Below, piece after piece: positions 1 to 6,480 of a DNA stretch of 9,157 nt. The number at the start of each line of letters is the position of its first letter. Position 1 is the stretch's first letter. The stretch lies in assembly GCA_934293835.1 (NCBI GenBank), contig CAKQZO010000060.1, forward strand, positions 1 to 9,157, read 5' to 3'. The translations under genes were made by a program, and so were the position numbers. This DNA comes from an uncultured Lacticaseibacillus sp. Lineage in GTDB: Bacteria > Bacillota > Bacilli > Lactobacillales > Lactobacillaceae. The notes beneath the pieces were generated by a model. It saw only the letters and a program-made list of their open reading frames with translations. It ran no database searches and was not told the DNA's origin.

Positions 1-327
1 GTGTTTCTTGCTCGAAGAAGTCGCCACCTTGATCTTCTCTGGGGCGTGGGACTTGCTAACGGCTGTCTGCCGTGCGGCGCTGGCACCGAGGCCAAAGTGT
101 GGGAGGACCCGATCGTACACCAACACCCCGGCGAGCAGCACCACAACGACCACGAGCTGGCGCCGCGCCGAGTGCACGACCAGGGCCATCCGCCGCTCGC
201 GCGTGCGCACGAACTCGCGATGCGCCGCCGCGGTATAGCGAAGATAAAAGCTGATCAACACGATCACCAAAAGCACGACTAGCGCCAACTCGCGCACCAG
301 CATGTTATGTAGCAAACTGCCCGCCAT
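1..327 (-). CDS. Unidentified two-helix membrane protein, 3' end outside the window
   Basis: An open frame runs leftwards from ATG at 327 off the window edge, giving the first 109 residues of a protein I do not recognise. The start has a strong ribosome site, GGAGGT at 335-340, seven bases from the ATG. Two hydrophobic helices are visible at about residues 11-29 and 57-75. The loop between them (about 30-56) is very rich in Arg and His, so by the positive-inside rule it should be cytoplasmic, with both ends outside. After helix 2 comes a Ser/Ala/Lys-rich stretch (about 80-109) that looks like a linker to an extracellular part beyond the window. A consensus promoter lies just upstream, so it is transcribed separately from pmk. 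The plus-strand frames over this region lack a ribosome site and are shadows. The gene is likely real; its function is unknown. Confidence 0.75.
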   Translation of the reverse strand, partial: MAGSLLHNMLVRELALVVLLVIVLISFYLRYTAAAHREFVRTRERRMALVVHSARRQLVVVVVLLAGVLVYDRVLPHFGLGASAARQTAVSKSHAPEKIKVATSSSKKH

Positions 328-358
328 AATGAAGACCTCCATAGATTCCGATAGCCTA

Positions 359-388
359 ATTATAGCAGTGTGGCAAGGGCCCAGCCAA
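359..388 (-). promoter_or_regulatory. Promoter of the left-edge membrane protein gene
   Basis: On the minus strand a perfect -10 box TATAAT (359-364) lies 18 bases from a -35-like TTGGCT (383-388). Transcription would start near 352, leaving a leader of about 25 bases that holds GGAGGT. Together with the pmk terminator upstream, this makes the gene its own unit. Confidence 0.6.
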
Positions 389-419
389 CTCCCTAAGTAA
401 AAAAGCTGGCCGGCGCACC

Positions 420-468
420 AAAAAACGATACCGTTCGGGCCGAATGTCGGCGCCGCAACGGTATCGTT
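420..468 (-). terminator. Rho-independent terminator after pmk
   Basis: A perfect 12-bp inverted repeat, AACGATACCGTT (424-435) and AACGGTATCGTT (457-468), lies ten bases past the pmk stop. Read on the minus strand it is followed by six T (420-425, overlapping the stem base). The 21-base loop holds a smaller hairpin (GCCGA/TCGGC). The orientation fits termination of pmk. Confidence 0.88.
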
Positions 469-477
469 GATCGCAAC

Positions 478-1563
478 TTAAAGTTCGTGGACCTCAAAAG
501 GCAATGGTTCGATCGCTTCTTGCACCCACTGCGCCTTCAATTCGGCTGTGTCGATGGAAGCATCGACGAGCGCAATGCCGCAATCCCCGCCACCGGCACC
601 GCTGGATTTGGCCGCGCCACCGGCGCTTTCGGCCAGGTCACACATTTTGCGCAGACTCGGCGTCTCGATCTCGACGCCAGACAAGGTCGCCAGATGATTG
701 AGTAATTGCCGGTTGGCGCGGATGCCCGCCTGAATCGCCGCCAGCGAATGCCGCCTGAAGCCTTCGATCAAGCCTTCCAGCGTGTTGCGGCTCGCCGCCA
801 AGAACGCCTGATACTCTTCGCGCTCACGCGCCTGAGCGATGGCGATCTTATCGACCAAGCGACTGGTCGATGCCGGCGATCCGGTCCAGCCGATCAACAA
901 GCGCATATCATCTGGGGCGTCCAACAGCTCGATGGACAGCTCCGGCCACGCCATCTCCAAGAGTTCCGACAACGTGTGTTCACGCCGTTCGGCTGCCAAC
1001 CACGCTTTGTCGAAGGACCGATAAGCGATCCAGCCGCCGTAAACCGAAGCGGCGATGTCGCCGAGGCTACCGTTACCTTGAATATCCAGATGGGCGATCG
1101 CAGCCAACTTGTAGATATGATCGTTAGACATATGTAACTGATAGAACTGGTCTAATGCCTTCACCGTCGCCACTGTCACCGCCGCCGAAGAGCCGAGGCC
1201 GTATTTCTTGCCATCGGTCGCATCGAGGTCGGAATCGACGTCCATCGTGTAAAGCGACAATGGCTTGCCTAATTCGCGCGCATAGATCTCGGTACACCGA
1301 ATCGCGCTCAGAATATAGTGAAACGGGTTATCGCGGTTGTCAAAAACCATCTCATCACCGTTGCGTTGCCAAGTTAACGAATTCTCCTGGTATTGCTTGG
1401 AGTTGATGCTACCATACGTGTCAGCGACTTCCACCGTCACCGTCACGAATTGATTCAAAGCCACGATCACCGCGGGGTACCCAGTTTCCACCACCGCGTA
1501 TTCACCAGCGATATAAAGCTTGCCTGGCGCCTGCGCTGTTACCAATCCATCAGAACCCTTCAC
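478..1563 (-). CDS. mvaK2: Phosphomevalonate kinase (GHMP kinase)
   Basis: Cytoplasmic enzyme that phosphorylates 5-phosphomevalonate with ATP to give 5-diphosphomevalonate, the third-to-last step to isopentenyl diphosphate. The 361-residue frame has the three GHMP kinase motifs: APGKLYIAGEYAVVE at 12-26 (Lys15 in the substrate-site motif), GLGSSAAVT at 122-130 (ATP phosphate loop) and KSSGAGGGDCGIAL at 319-332. Length is normal for the family. The start is uncertain. GTG at 1563 has only a distant AAGAGG (14 bases), whereas TTG at 1545 has AAGGG at 1556-1560, ten bases away. The TTG would give MVTAQAPGK, which matches the usual short N-terminus. No ATG lies upstream before the in-frame stop at 1612-1614. 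Neither mevalonate kinase, diphosphomevalonate decarboxylase nor isomerase is adjacent, although lactobacilli usually cluster these genes. It has its own terminator and candidate promoters. Confidence 0.95.
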   Translation of the reverse strand: MKGSDGLVTAQAPGKLYIAGEYAVVETGYPAVIVALNQFVTVTVEVADTYGSINSKQYQENSLTWQRNGDEMVFDNRDNPFHYILSAIRCTEIYARELGKPLSLYTMDVDSDLDATDGKKYGLGSSAAVTVATVKALDQFYQLHMSNDHIYKLAAIAHLDIQGNGSLGDIAASVYGGWIAYRSFDKAWLAAERREHTLSELLEMAWPELSIELLDAPDDMRLLIGWTGSPASTSRLVDKIAIAQAREREEYQAFLAASRNTLEGLIEGFRRHSLAAIQAGIRANRQLLNHLATLSGVEIETPSLRKMCDLAESAGGAAKSSGAGGGDCGIALVDASIDTAELKAQWVQEAIEPLPFEVHEL

Positions 1564-1602
1564 CGAATTTTTATCCGCCTCTTGGCGGTCTTGTGCGCTA
1601 TG

Positions 1603-1632
1603 ATTATACGCTCAGGCGAACGCGCTTGTCGT
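1603..1632 (-). promoter_or_regulatory. Candidate pmk promoter, proximal
   Basis: On the minus strand, TATAAT (1603-1608) is a perfect -10 box. It lies 18 bases from ACGACA (1627-1632), which shares GACA with the -35 consensus. Transcription would begin near 1596, about 33 bases before the GTG, and the small CCGCC/GGCGG hairpin would sit in the leader. Confidence 0.5.
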
Positions 1633-1678
1633 CTTCCACCTGCAACCGTAACTAATTCTTGAGAAACGCACCTCATCT

Positions 1679-1707
1679 ATTCTATTCATCTTGATTCAGA
1701 AAAACAA
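1679..1707 (-). promoter_or_regulatory. Candidate pmk promoter, distal
   Basis: On the minus strand, TTGTTT (1702-1707) and TAGAAT (1679-1684) are spaced by exactly 17 bases in an AT-rich stretch. The -35 match is poor (TTG only), so this is weaker than the proximal candidate. Confidence 0.3.
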
Positions 1708-1834
1708 TAACCAATCCACCATAATCGGTGTCCTTGTCAGCCCACGATAGGCGCAAAAGCCCACCCCACATTCGTCCGGATTAGGTTTTGAAGCGAATTG
1801 GTGAACGCTTGGCAAGCTTGACGTTGAACAGACC

Positions 1835-1864
1835 AAAAAAGGACCTGGCAACTGCCAGATCCTT
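1835..1864 (-). terminator. Rho-independent terminator after tetR
   Basis: The inverted repeat AAGGACCTGGCA (1839-1850) and TGCCAGATCCTT (1853-1864) forms a 12-bp stem with one G-U pair and a two-base gap (effectively a small loop). On the minus strand it ends in six T (1835-1840). It lies nine bases past the tetR stop. The plus-strand side has only TTT, so it should act mainly on tetR. Confidence 0.88.
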
Positions 1865-1873
1865 TGTGTGCCA

Positions 1874-2473
1874 TCAACCGACAAGCTCTTGGTGAAGGTT
1901 GATCTGCTTAGCATCGATCGAGAAGCGCTTGTTGACGATAAAATCGTGAACGACCGCCTGCAAGATGTCGACCATCTGCGCCCGCGTCAACTCGATGAAC
2001 CCCGGCGCCATCAGGTTACAGATCCCGGTGGCGACGATCCATAACCCGCTGAGCGTGTTGCGGCGCCGTTCAGGATCGAGCTTGGCGGCCGGATCATAAT
2101 CGTCGAACCGCTTGAGCGCCTCAGAAAACGCAAATTCGCGCATCTCGGCCACCCCGAAGTGATCCTCGACAAACACCGCCCGATAAAGCATCCGGTTTGC
2201 CAAGGCGAAATCTATGTAAGCCAACCCGAGATCGACAACCGGATCATCGGTGTAGCGCCTGGAGATCTGGTTCGTCAGCTCAGCTTTGATTCGGCCCATC
2301 ACAGCGGTCTTCAACTCCCCCATTGAGTTGAATTCCAGATAGATCGGCTGCGTCGAACAGTTCAGATGCCGGGCAATGTTCCTGGCGGTAAAACTCTTGA
2401 ATCCTTCTTCGACGACAAGTTGATAAGCTGTTTCTAGAATTTGCGTTTCCGTGATCGACTTTCTGCGCGCCAT
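1874..2473 (-). CDS. TetR/AcrR-family transcriptional regulator
   Basis: A 199-residue DNA-binding repressor-type protein, normal length for TetR regulators. The N-terminal three-helix DNA-binding domain spans about residues 6-55. Its helix-turn-helix lies at about 28-47 and includes TARNIARHLNCSTQPIYLEF, a classic TetR recognition helix with the Tyr-x-x-Phe ending. The remaining 140 residues are helical and should form the ligand and dimer domain, which is too divergent to name a ligand. ATG at 2473 is supported by GGGGG at 2480-2484, six bases away. The gene stands divergently from the M29 aminopeptidase with a 234-bp gap, and has a private terminator. By the usual rule for TetR genes it may control itself and the divergent peptidase, but the target is inferred only from position. 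Confidence 0.92.
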   Translation of the reverse strand: MARRKSITETQILETAYQLVVEEGFKSFTARNIARHLNCSTQPIYLEFNSMGELKTAVMGRIKAELTNQISRRYTDDPVVDLGLAYIDFALANRMLYRAVFVEDHFGVAEMREFAFSEALKRFDDYDPAAKLDPERRRNTLSGLWIVATGICNLMAPGFIELTRAQMVDILQAVVHDFIVNKRFSIDAKQINLHQELVG

Positions 2474-2503
2474 ACGGTTCCCCCACTTTCATGCTGTACC
2501 CCA

Positions 2504-2548
2504 AAAATACTTATACCGTTATTTTACCAAAGCACTAAGAAAACGCAA
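2504..2548 (-). promoter_or_regulatory. tetR promoter with overlapping small dyad
   Basis: On the minus strand TTGCGT (2543-2548) and TAAAAT (2521-2526) are 16 bases apart. A second possible -10, TATAAG, lies at 2510-2515. An inverted repeat AAAATA (2504-2509) and TATTTT (2520-2525), ten bases apart, overlaps both -10 candidates and would be a sensible place for an autoregulatory operator. The arms are short and AT-only, so the operator role is tentative. Confidence 0.4.
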
Positions 2549-2573
2549 TCAAAAATGTGCACAAAAACACATA

Positions 2574-2600
2574 ATCCGTGGCCGTATGGTCGCCACGGAT
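2574..2600. repeat. Perfect 9-bp inverted repeat between tetR and the M29 peptidase
   Basis: ATCCGTGGC (2574-2582) and GCCACGGAT (2592-2600) pair perfectly around a nine-base loop. The repeat sits between the two divergent promoters and is GC-rich inside an otherwise AT-rich region. Neither side has a proper T-run: the plus strand continues AAAACAAC, the minus strand TTATGTGTTTTTG. It could be a regulator site or a hairpin insulating the divergent promoters. Confidence 0.45.
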
Positions 2601-2667
2601 AAAACAACACCTCGCTAACCGCCCATGCAGGCTTCTCCCGTGCAACCAGGTGTTATCTCGATTGCTG

Positions 2668-2698
2668 TGGTATGATGGAGCCAACCAAATCCAAGGAG
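2668..2698 (+). promoter_or_regulatory. Promoter and ribosome site of the M29 aminopeptidase
   Basis: TATGAT (2671-2676) preceded by TGG (2668-2670) is an extended -10 element; no good -35 is found 16-18 bases upstream. AAGGAG at 2693-2698 lies nine bases before the GTG at 2708 and selects this start over the ATG at 2714. The leader would be only about 25 bases. Confidence 0.5.
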
Positions 2699-2707
2699 TG
2701 ATTTCTC

Positions 2708-3943
2708 GTGACCATGCCTAATTTCACCACCAATTTGAGAAAATATGCGCGGCTCGCCGTCCACACCGGCGTTGCCGTCAAGCCAGGGGACACCGTGTAT
2801 CTCCAGATCAACACTGATCAGCGGCAACTCGCCGCCTTGATCACCGAAGAGGCTTACGCGGCCGGCGCGGCCGAAGTACAGCTTTGGTGGCAAGACGACG
2901 CGATTACCCACTTGAACATGGCGCACATGGCCAAGGCGCGCTTGTTCAAGCCGTCACCAGACGTGCCGGCGCGGTTTGACTATTGGCTGCATAAACACGC
3001 CAAGCGCATCACGATCACCTCAAGTGATCCCGACAACCTCGCAGGCATTGACGCCCAGCGGATCGCCGGCTATCAAGCAGGGTTCCAACAGGCCTACGCC
3101 AAGCTGATCAACGCCATCACGACTAACCAGATCTCTTGGACGATTCTGGGCGCCGCTAGTCCGGCTTGGGCACGCAAAGTTTTCCCTGCCGCGGCCACCA
3201 GTGAAGAAGCCGTCGACCAGCTGTGGGACGCTATTTTCAAAACCACCCGGGTCTACGCCGACGATCCGGCTACCGCGTGGCGCGAGCACGATGCCTTGTT
3301 GCGCACCAAAGCCGCGTGGCTGAACCAAGAACAATTCGACGCGTTACATTATACGGCTCCCGGCACCGATCTGACCGTCGGGCTGCCCGCCCACCACATC
3401 TGGGAAGGCGCCGGCTCGTTCAATCCCCGTGGCGAAGAGTTCATGGCAAACATGCCGACTGAAGAAGTCTTCACCGCCCCGGACAATCGTCGCATCGACG
3501 GAACGGTCGCCTCGACCAAGCCCTTGGCCTACGCCGGTACGATCATCGCCGACATGCACTTCACCTTCAGGGCCGGCCGGGTGATCGCCGCCGAAGCCGC
3601 CCAAGGCAACGAGACGCTCCAACACCTGCTCAAGATCCCTGGCGCCCGCTCCTTGGGCGAAGTCTCCTTAGTCCCTGACCCCAGCCCCATCAGCCGCTCG
3701 GGCATCACCTTCTACAGCACCCTGTTCGATGAAAACGCCTCAAACCACATGGCCCTGGGCACTGCCTATCCGTTCTCGCTTGAAGGCGGGGTCGCCATGT
3801 CGGCCGACCAACGACGCGCCCACGGGCTTAACGTCGCCGATACCCATGTCGATTTCATGATGGGCTCGGCCAAGATGAACGTCGACGGGATCAAACCAGA
3901 CGGCACCCGGGTCCCGATCTTCCGCAACGGCGACTGGGCGTAA
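2708..3943 (+). CDS. pepS: M29-family metallo-aminopeptidase (PepS/AmpS type)
   Basis: A cytoplasmic two-metal aminopeptidase that removes N-terminal residues from peptides, part of the lactic-acid-bacterial system for using casein or other peptides. The 411 residues match the full length of the family (about 410). The five conserved metal ligands are recognisable in order: Glu253 in PTEEVFTAPD, Glu318 in LGEVSLVP, His347 in ENASNHMALG, and His380 and Asp382 in ADTHVDFMMG. A conserved Tyr354 follows the His347 motif. The N-terminal domain (about 1-220) carries the family's usual KPGDTVYLQ segment near 25-33. The start is GTG at 2708, set by AAGGAG. It is monocistronic, divergent from tetR, and closed by the terminator at 3946-3978. 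The symbol pepS is by family resemblance; substrate preference (Arg, aromatic) cannot be read from sequence. Confidence 0.95.
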   Translation: MTMPNFTTNLRKYARLAVHTGVAVKPGDTVYLQINTDQRQLAALITEEAYAAGAAEVQLWWQDDAITHLNMAHMAKARLFKPSPDVPARFDYWLHKHAKRITITSSDPDNLAGIDAQRIAGYQAGFQQAYAKLINAITTNQISWTILGAASPAWARKVFPAAATSEEAVDQLWDAIFKTTRVYADDPATAWREHDALLRTKAAWLNQEQFDALHYTAPGTDLTVGLPAHHIWEGAGSFNPRGEEFMANMPTEEVFTAPDNRRIDGTVASTKPLAYAGTIIADMHFTFRAGRVIAAEAAQGNETLQHLLKIPGARSLGEVSLVPDPSPISRSGITFYSTLFDENASNHMALGTAYPFSLEGGVAMSADQRRAHGLNVADTHVDFMMGSAKMNVDGIKPDGTRVPIFRNGDWA

Positions 3944-3945
3944 TC

Positions 3946-3978
3946 AAAAATCCTCCTGCGCATGCAGAAGGATTTTTT
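3946..3978. terminator. Bidirectional terminator between the convergent peptidase and ABC transporter genes
   Basis: A stem of 14 pairs with one mismatch joins 3946-3959 to 3964-3977 around loop GCAT, with T6 on the plus side (3973-3978) and five T on the minus side (from A 3946-3950). It starts two bases past the peptidase stop and lies 15 bases past the ABC stop, so it can serve both genes. Confidence 0.9.
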
Positions 3979-3992
3979 GATGCTTGTGAAGC

Positions 3993-6323
3993 TTATTCAG
4001 CGCGCAAGGCGATGGCCGCATCTTTCTTCGCAGCCATTCGGGCTGGCACGTGGCCTCCGAGAATCGTGAGCACCGTCGAGACGACCACTAACACGATCGC
4101 GTGCACAGGATTCAAGACCGCGACGCTGCTCAAGCCAGTAACGCCTGCGAGAACCGAATTGATTGGGAAGGTCAGCGCCCACGCGACAACGATTCCGAAG
4201 ATTCCGGCGCCAAAGCCTAAGATGAACGTCTCGGCATCAAAGACGCGCGTGATGTCTTTCTTCCGCGCCCCGAGCGCCTTGAGCACCCCAATTTCCTTGG
4301 TACGCTCCAGAACGCTGGTGTAGGTGATGATCGCGATCATGATCATCGAGGTCACCAAACTGATTCCGGCAAAGGCAACTAAGACATAGGTGATCGCGTC
4401 CATCAAGCCGCCGGTCATGTCAGACACCGTCCCGGCCAGGTCCGTATAGACGACCCGATCCTGCTTGGCCTTGCCGTGATTCCACTTGTCCAGATAACTC
4501 AAGACCTTGTCTTTGAGCTTGAAGCTCGTCGGGTAGATCTGAATCGAGGTCGGCGTGCTGGAGCCGCCGAGGCTGTTCAACAGCGTGCTGCGGGTCGCAG
4601 CATCCATGCTTTGGCCGATGATTACGTTGGTTTGGCTCGCTTTTTGGGCGGTCACAATGGCCGAGTCTTGGTTGGCTGCCAGGACCTGCTTGGTCAAGGC
4701 CGCGCTGTACGCAACCCCGCTTGCCAACAGGCCATCAGAGTTCTTCGACTTGACCCGCACGATGCCAGTCACGTTCAGGGTCTTGGTATTCGCCGCGGAG
4801 GCAGCCTTGGCCAGATCCTGAGTCGGCATGAAGGTCCCGGTCGGCAACTTGGTGTAGTAATCGTTGTTGGCCACGACTTGCACCTTCGTCCCCACGAGGT
4901 CATCGAAGTTGACCTTGGTGCCGGCCTTCAGATCATAGCCGAGGTTCTTCAAGGCGTTGATGTCGATGGAGTTGTCCTTGTTGACGACCAAAATGATGTC
5001 TGTCGCCTTCGTCGGGTACTTGCCGGCGATCACCTTGTAATAAGTCTTCAAGAAGCTCTGCCCGCCGTTGCGGTCGATCGGATAAACCGAACCACCCACA
5101 CCGGTGGAAGCGGCCATCATCGACGAATAGTCAACACTCTTGGAATCAGGGTTGGCCGTCGAGAACGTGACCGCCTTGTACTTGCCAGCCACCTTGCGCA
5201 CCAAGTTCATGCCGGTGCCATAAGTGACCGCGATGTTTTTCGCGTCTTTCTTCGGCATCTGATTGATGTAATCCAGATACTTATCGGTCAGCTTGTTGGC
5301 GTGCTGCGCCTTTTCCGCATCGGATTTCTCCGCCGTCAGGTGATCGGCCTTGGAGAACGTCTTGGTCTTCGTGCCCGTCATCATCGAGCTGGTGTCCGTG
5401 CCGGTTTGCGAGATCGTCACCGGCATCGAAGCCATCGCCTCGGATTGCGTCTTGTCGATCTGCTTTTGGAAGCCGTTAGACAGCGCCAAGACGACCGCAA
5501 TCGAGATGATACCGATGCTTGACGCGAACACGGTCAAGAACGTCCGCCCTTTTTTGGTGCGAATGTTGTTGAAACTCAGCTTCAGCGCCGTCCAATAACT
5601 CATCTTCGTGTGATTGAGCTTGAACTGGTCATTCTGCTCAGCTTCGGAAAACGGATTGGAGTCGTGTTGAATCTGGCCATCGGCGAATTCGATCACCCGA
5701 TCGGCGTACTTCCTGGCCAGCTCAGGGTTATGCGTCACCATCACGACCAGCCGCTCTTTGGAAAGGTCGCGGATCAGCTTCATAATCTCTTCAGAAGTCT
5801 CGGAATCCAGCGCCCCGGTCGGCTCGTCGGCGAGCAAGATCTCAGGATCGTTGGCAATGGCCCGGGCGATCGCCACCCGCTGCATCTGCCCGCCGGACAG
5901 TTGTTGCGGGTTCTTGTGCATATGTTCCTTTAGCCCGACGCGGATCAAGGCATCTTCGGCCCGCTGGCGCTTCTCAGCGGCAGACACGCCAGACAGCGTC
6001 ATGCCCATCTCAACGTTGTCCATGATCGACAGATGTGAGATCAGGTTATACGACTGGAAGATGAAGCCGACCGAGTTATTCCGGTAAGCATCCCAATCCG
6101 CATCTTTGAAGTCTTTCGTCGACTTACCTTTGATCAACAAATCGCCAGAGTCGTAGCGATCGAGCCCGCCGATGATGTTGAGCATCGTGGTCTTCCCGGA
6201 ACCGCTGGGGCCTAAGATGGCAACGAATTCTTGTTCCCGAAAAGCAACGGAAACATCGTCTTGGGCTTTGGTGGTGGTACCACCCACATTGTAGTATTTC
6301 TTGATGTGTTTTAATTCGAGCAA
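3993..6323 (-). CDS. MacB-like ABC transporter, fused ATPase and FtsX permease
   Basis: A 776-residue membrane exporter that should work as a homodimer. The N-terminal ATPase (about 1-225) has Walker [10 protein letters not shown] at 38-46, Q-loop Gln90, signature LSGGQ at 142-146, Walker B ILLADE at 162-167 with catalytic Glu167, and His198. The permease half has one helix at about 262-284, a long extracytoplasmic domain of about 355 residues, then three helices near 641-670, 699-722 and 738-757. The FtsX-type coupling segment [19 protein letters not shown] lies at 673-691. The start is TTG at 6323 with AAGGG ten bases upstream, giving [11 protein letters not shown]. The frame stays open to 6593 but that part is antisense to marR. 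Family members act on peptides, antibiotics, lipoproteins or cell-envelope stress; the substrate here is unknown. It is divergent from marR and shares its operator region. Confidence 0.93.
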   Translation of the reverse strand: MLELKHIKKYYNVGGTTTKAQDDVSVAFREQEFVAILGPSGSGKTTMLNIIGGLDRYDSGDLLIKGKSTKDFKDADWDAYRNNSVGFIFQSYNLISHLSIMDNVEMGMTLSGVSAAEKRQRAEDALIRVGLKEHMHKNPQQLSGGQMQRVAIARAIANDPEILLADEPTGALDSETSEEIMKLIRDLSKERLVVMVTHNPELARKYADRVIEFADGQIQHDSNPFSEAEQNDQFKLNHTKMSYWTALKLSFNNIRTKKGRTFLTVFASSIGIISIAVVLALSNGFQKQIDKTQSEAMASMPVTISQTGTDTSSMMTGTKTKTFSKADHLTAEKSDAEKAQHANKLTDKYLDYINQMPKKDAKNIAVTYGTGMNLVRKVAGKYKAVTFSTANPDSKSVDYSSMMAASTGVGGSVYPIDRNGGQSFLKTYYKVIAGKYPTKATDIILVVNKDNSIDINALKNLGYDLKAGTKVNFDDLVGTKVQVVANNDYYTKLPTGTFMPTQDLAKAASAANTKTLNVTGIVRVKSKNSDGLLASGVAYSAALTKQVLAANQDSAIVTAQKASQTNVIIGQSMDAATRSTLLNSLGGSSTPTSIQIYPTSFKLKDKVLSYLDKWNHGKAKQDRVVYTDLAGTVSDMTGGLMDAITYVLVAFAGISLVTSMIMIAIITYTSVLERTKEIGVLKALGARKKDITRVFDAETFILGFGAGIFGIVVAWALTFPINSVLAGVTGLSSVAVLNPVHAIVLVVVSTVLTILGGHVPARMAAKKDAAIALRAE

Positions 6324-6358
6324 GTGGCGTCTTCCCTTCTTATCGCAGCAGCTTACTG

Positions 6359-6407
6359 CGCATACTTGACAAAAGTTAAGTATGCGGACATACTTGATTT
6401 TTGTCAA
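6359..6407. promoter_or_regulatory. Superimposed divergent promoters and MarR-type operator
   Basis: Plus promoter, toward marR: TTGACA (6366-6371), 17 bases, CATACT (6389-6394). Minus promoter, toward the ABC gene: TTGACA (reverse of 6402-6407), 17 bases, CATACT (reverse of 6379-6384). Both lie inside one dyad with 19-base arms, 6366-6384 and 6389-6407, matching at 17 of 19 positions around the four-base centre CGGA. A third copy of the half-site CATACTT (6361-6367) makes a second perfect dyad: CGCATACTT (6359-6367) with AAGTATGCG (6378-6386). This layout fits repression of both genes by MarR. Confidence 0.8.
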
Positions 6408-6423
6408 TTGTTTGACCACAATT
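6406..6423. repeat. Small inverted repeat in the marR leader
   Basis: AATTGT (6406-6411) and ACAATT (6418-6423) form a perfect six-base dyad around TTGACC, adjoining the main operator and overlapping the expected marR transcription start. It may be an additional regulator site; the arms are short. Confidence 0.3.
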
Positions 6424-6480
6424 CGGCCAAAATGGGACTTTAGACTGAACAATTTACACACCAAACGAAGGGGTATCGCA

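Larger units (their letters stand above)
1564..1873. other. 310-bp intergenic region between pmk and tetR
   Basis: No convincing gene lies here. It holds the tetR terminator (1835-1864) and two candidate minus-strand promoters for pmk. Just before pmk there is a small perfect hairpin, CCGCC (1575-1579) with GGCGG (1584-1588), whose loop and 3' arm on the mRNA contain the AAGAGG sequence. Two tiny minus-strand frames exist. One is 8 codons (1696-1722) with an AAGGA site at 1731-1735. The other is 38 codons (1560-1676), whose TGA overlaps the pmk GTG as GTGA but which has no ribosome site. I would not call either a gene. The rest shows nothing I can interpret. Confidence 0.6.

Noticed and set aside
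1..282. Plus-strand frames at the left edge
   Set aside because: They are complementary to a minus-strand frame with promoter, ribosome site and two clear membrane helices; the plus-strand products are His/Arg-rich shadows.
1560..1676. 38-codon minus-strand frame whose TGA overlaps the pmk GTG
   Set aside because: No ribosome site, Arg/Lys-rich low-information sequence, and a promoter -10 lies inside it; kept only as a note on the pmk start.
1696..1914. 72-codon minus-strand frame after tetR
   Set aside because: It overlaps the tetR 3' end in another frame and spans the tetR terminator; no recognisable protein sequence.
2606..2654. Inverted repeat AACACCT / AGGTGTT flanking the peptidase promoter
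   Set aside because: Seven-base arms 35 bases apart are easily due to chance and no structure or regulator supports them.
4476..5522. 348-codon plus-strand frame opposite the ABC transporter
   Set aside because: It is the complement of an unmistakable ABC permease; the product is a His/Arg/Val-rich shadow with no domain and no ribosome site seen.
6382..6480. Upstream start of marR at 6382
   Set aside because: The ATG lies within the promoter between the -35 and -10 boxes; ATG 6481 has a strong ribosome site and gives a normal MarR length.
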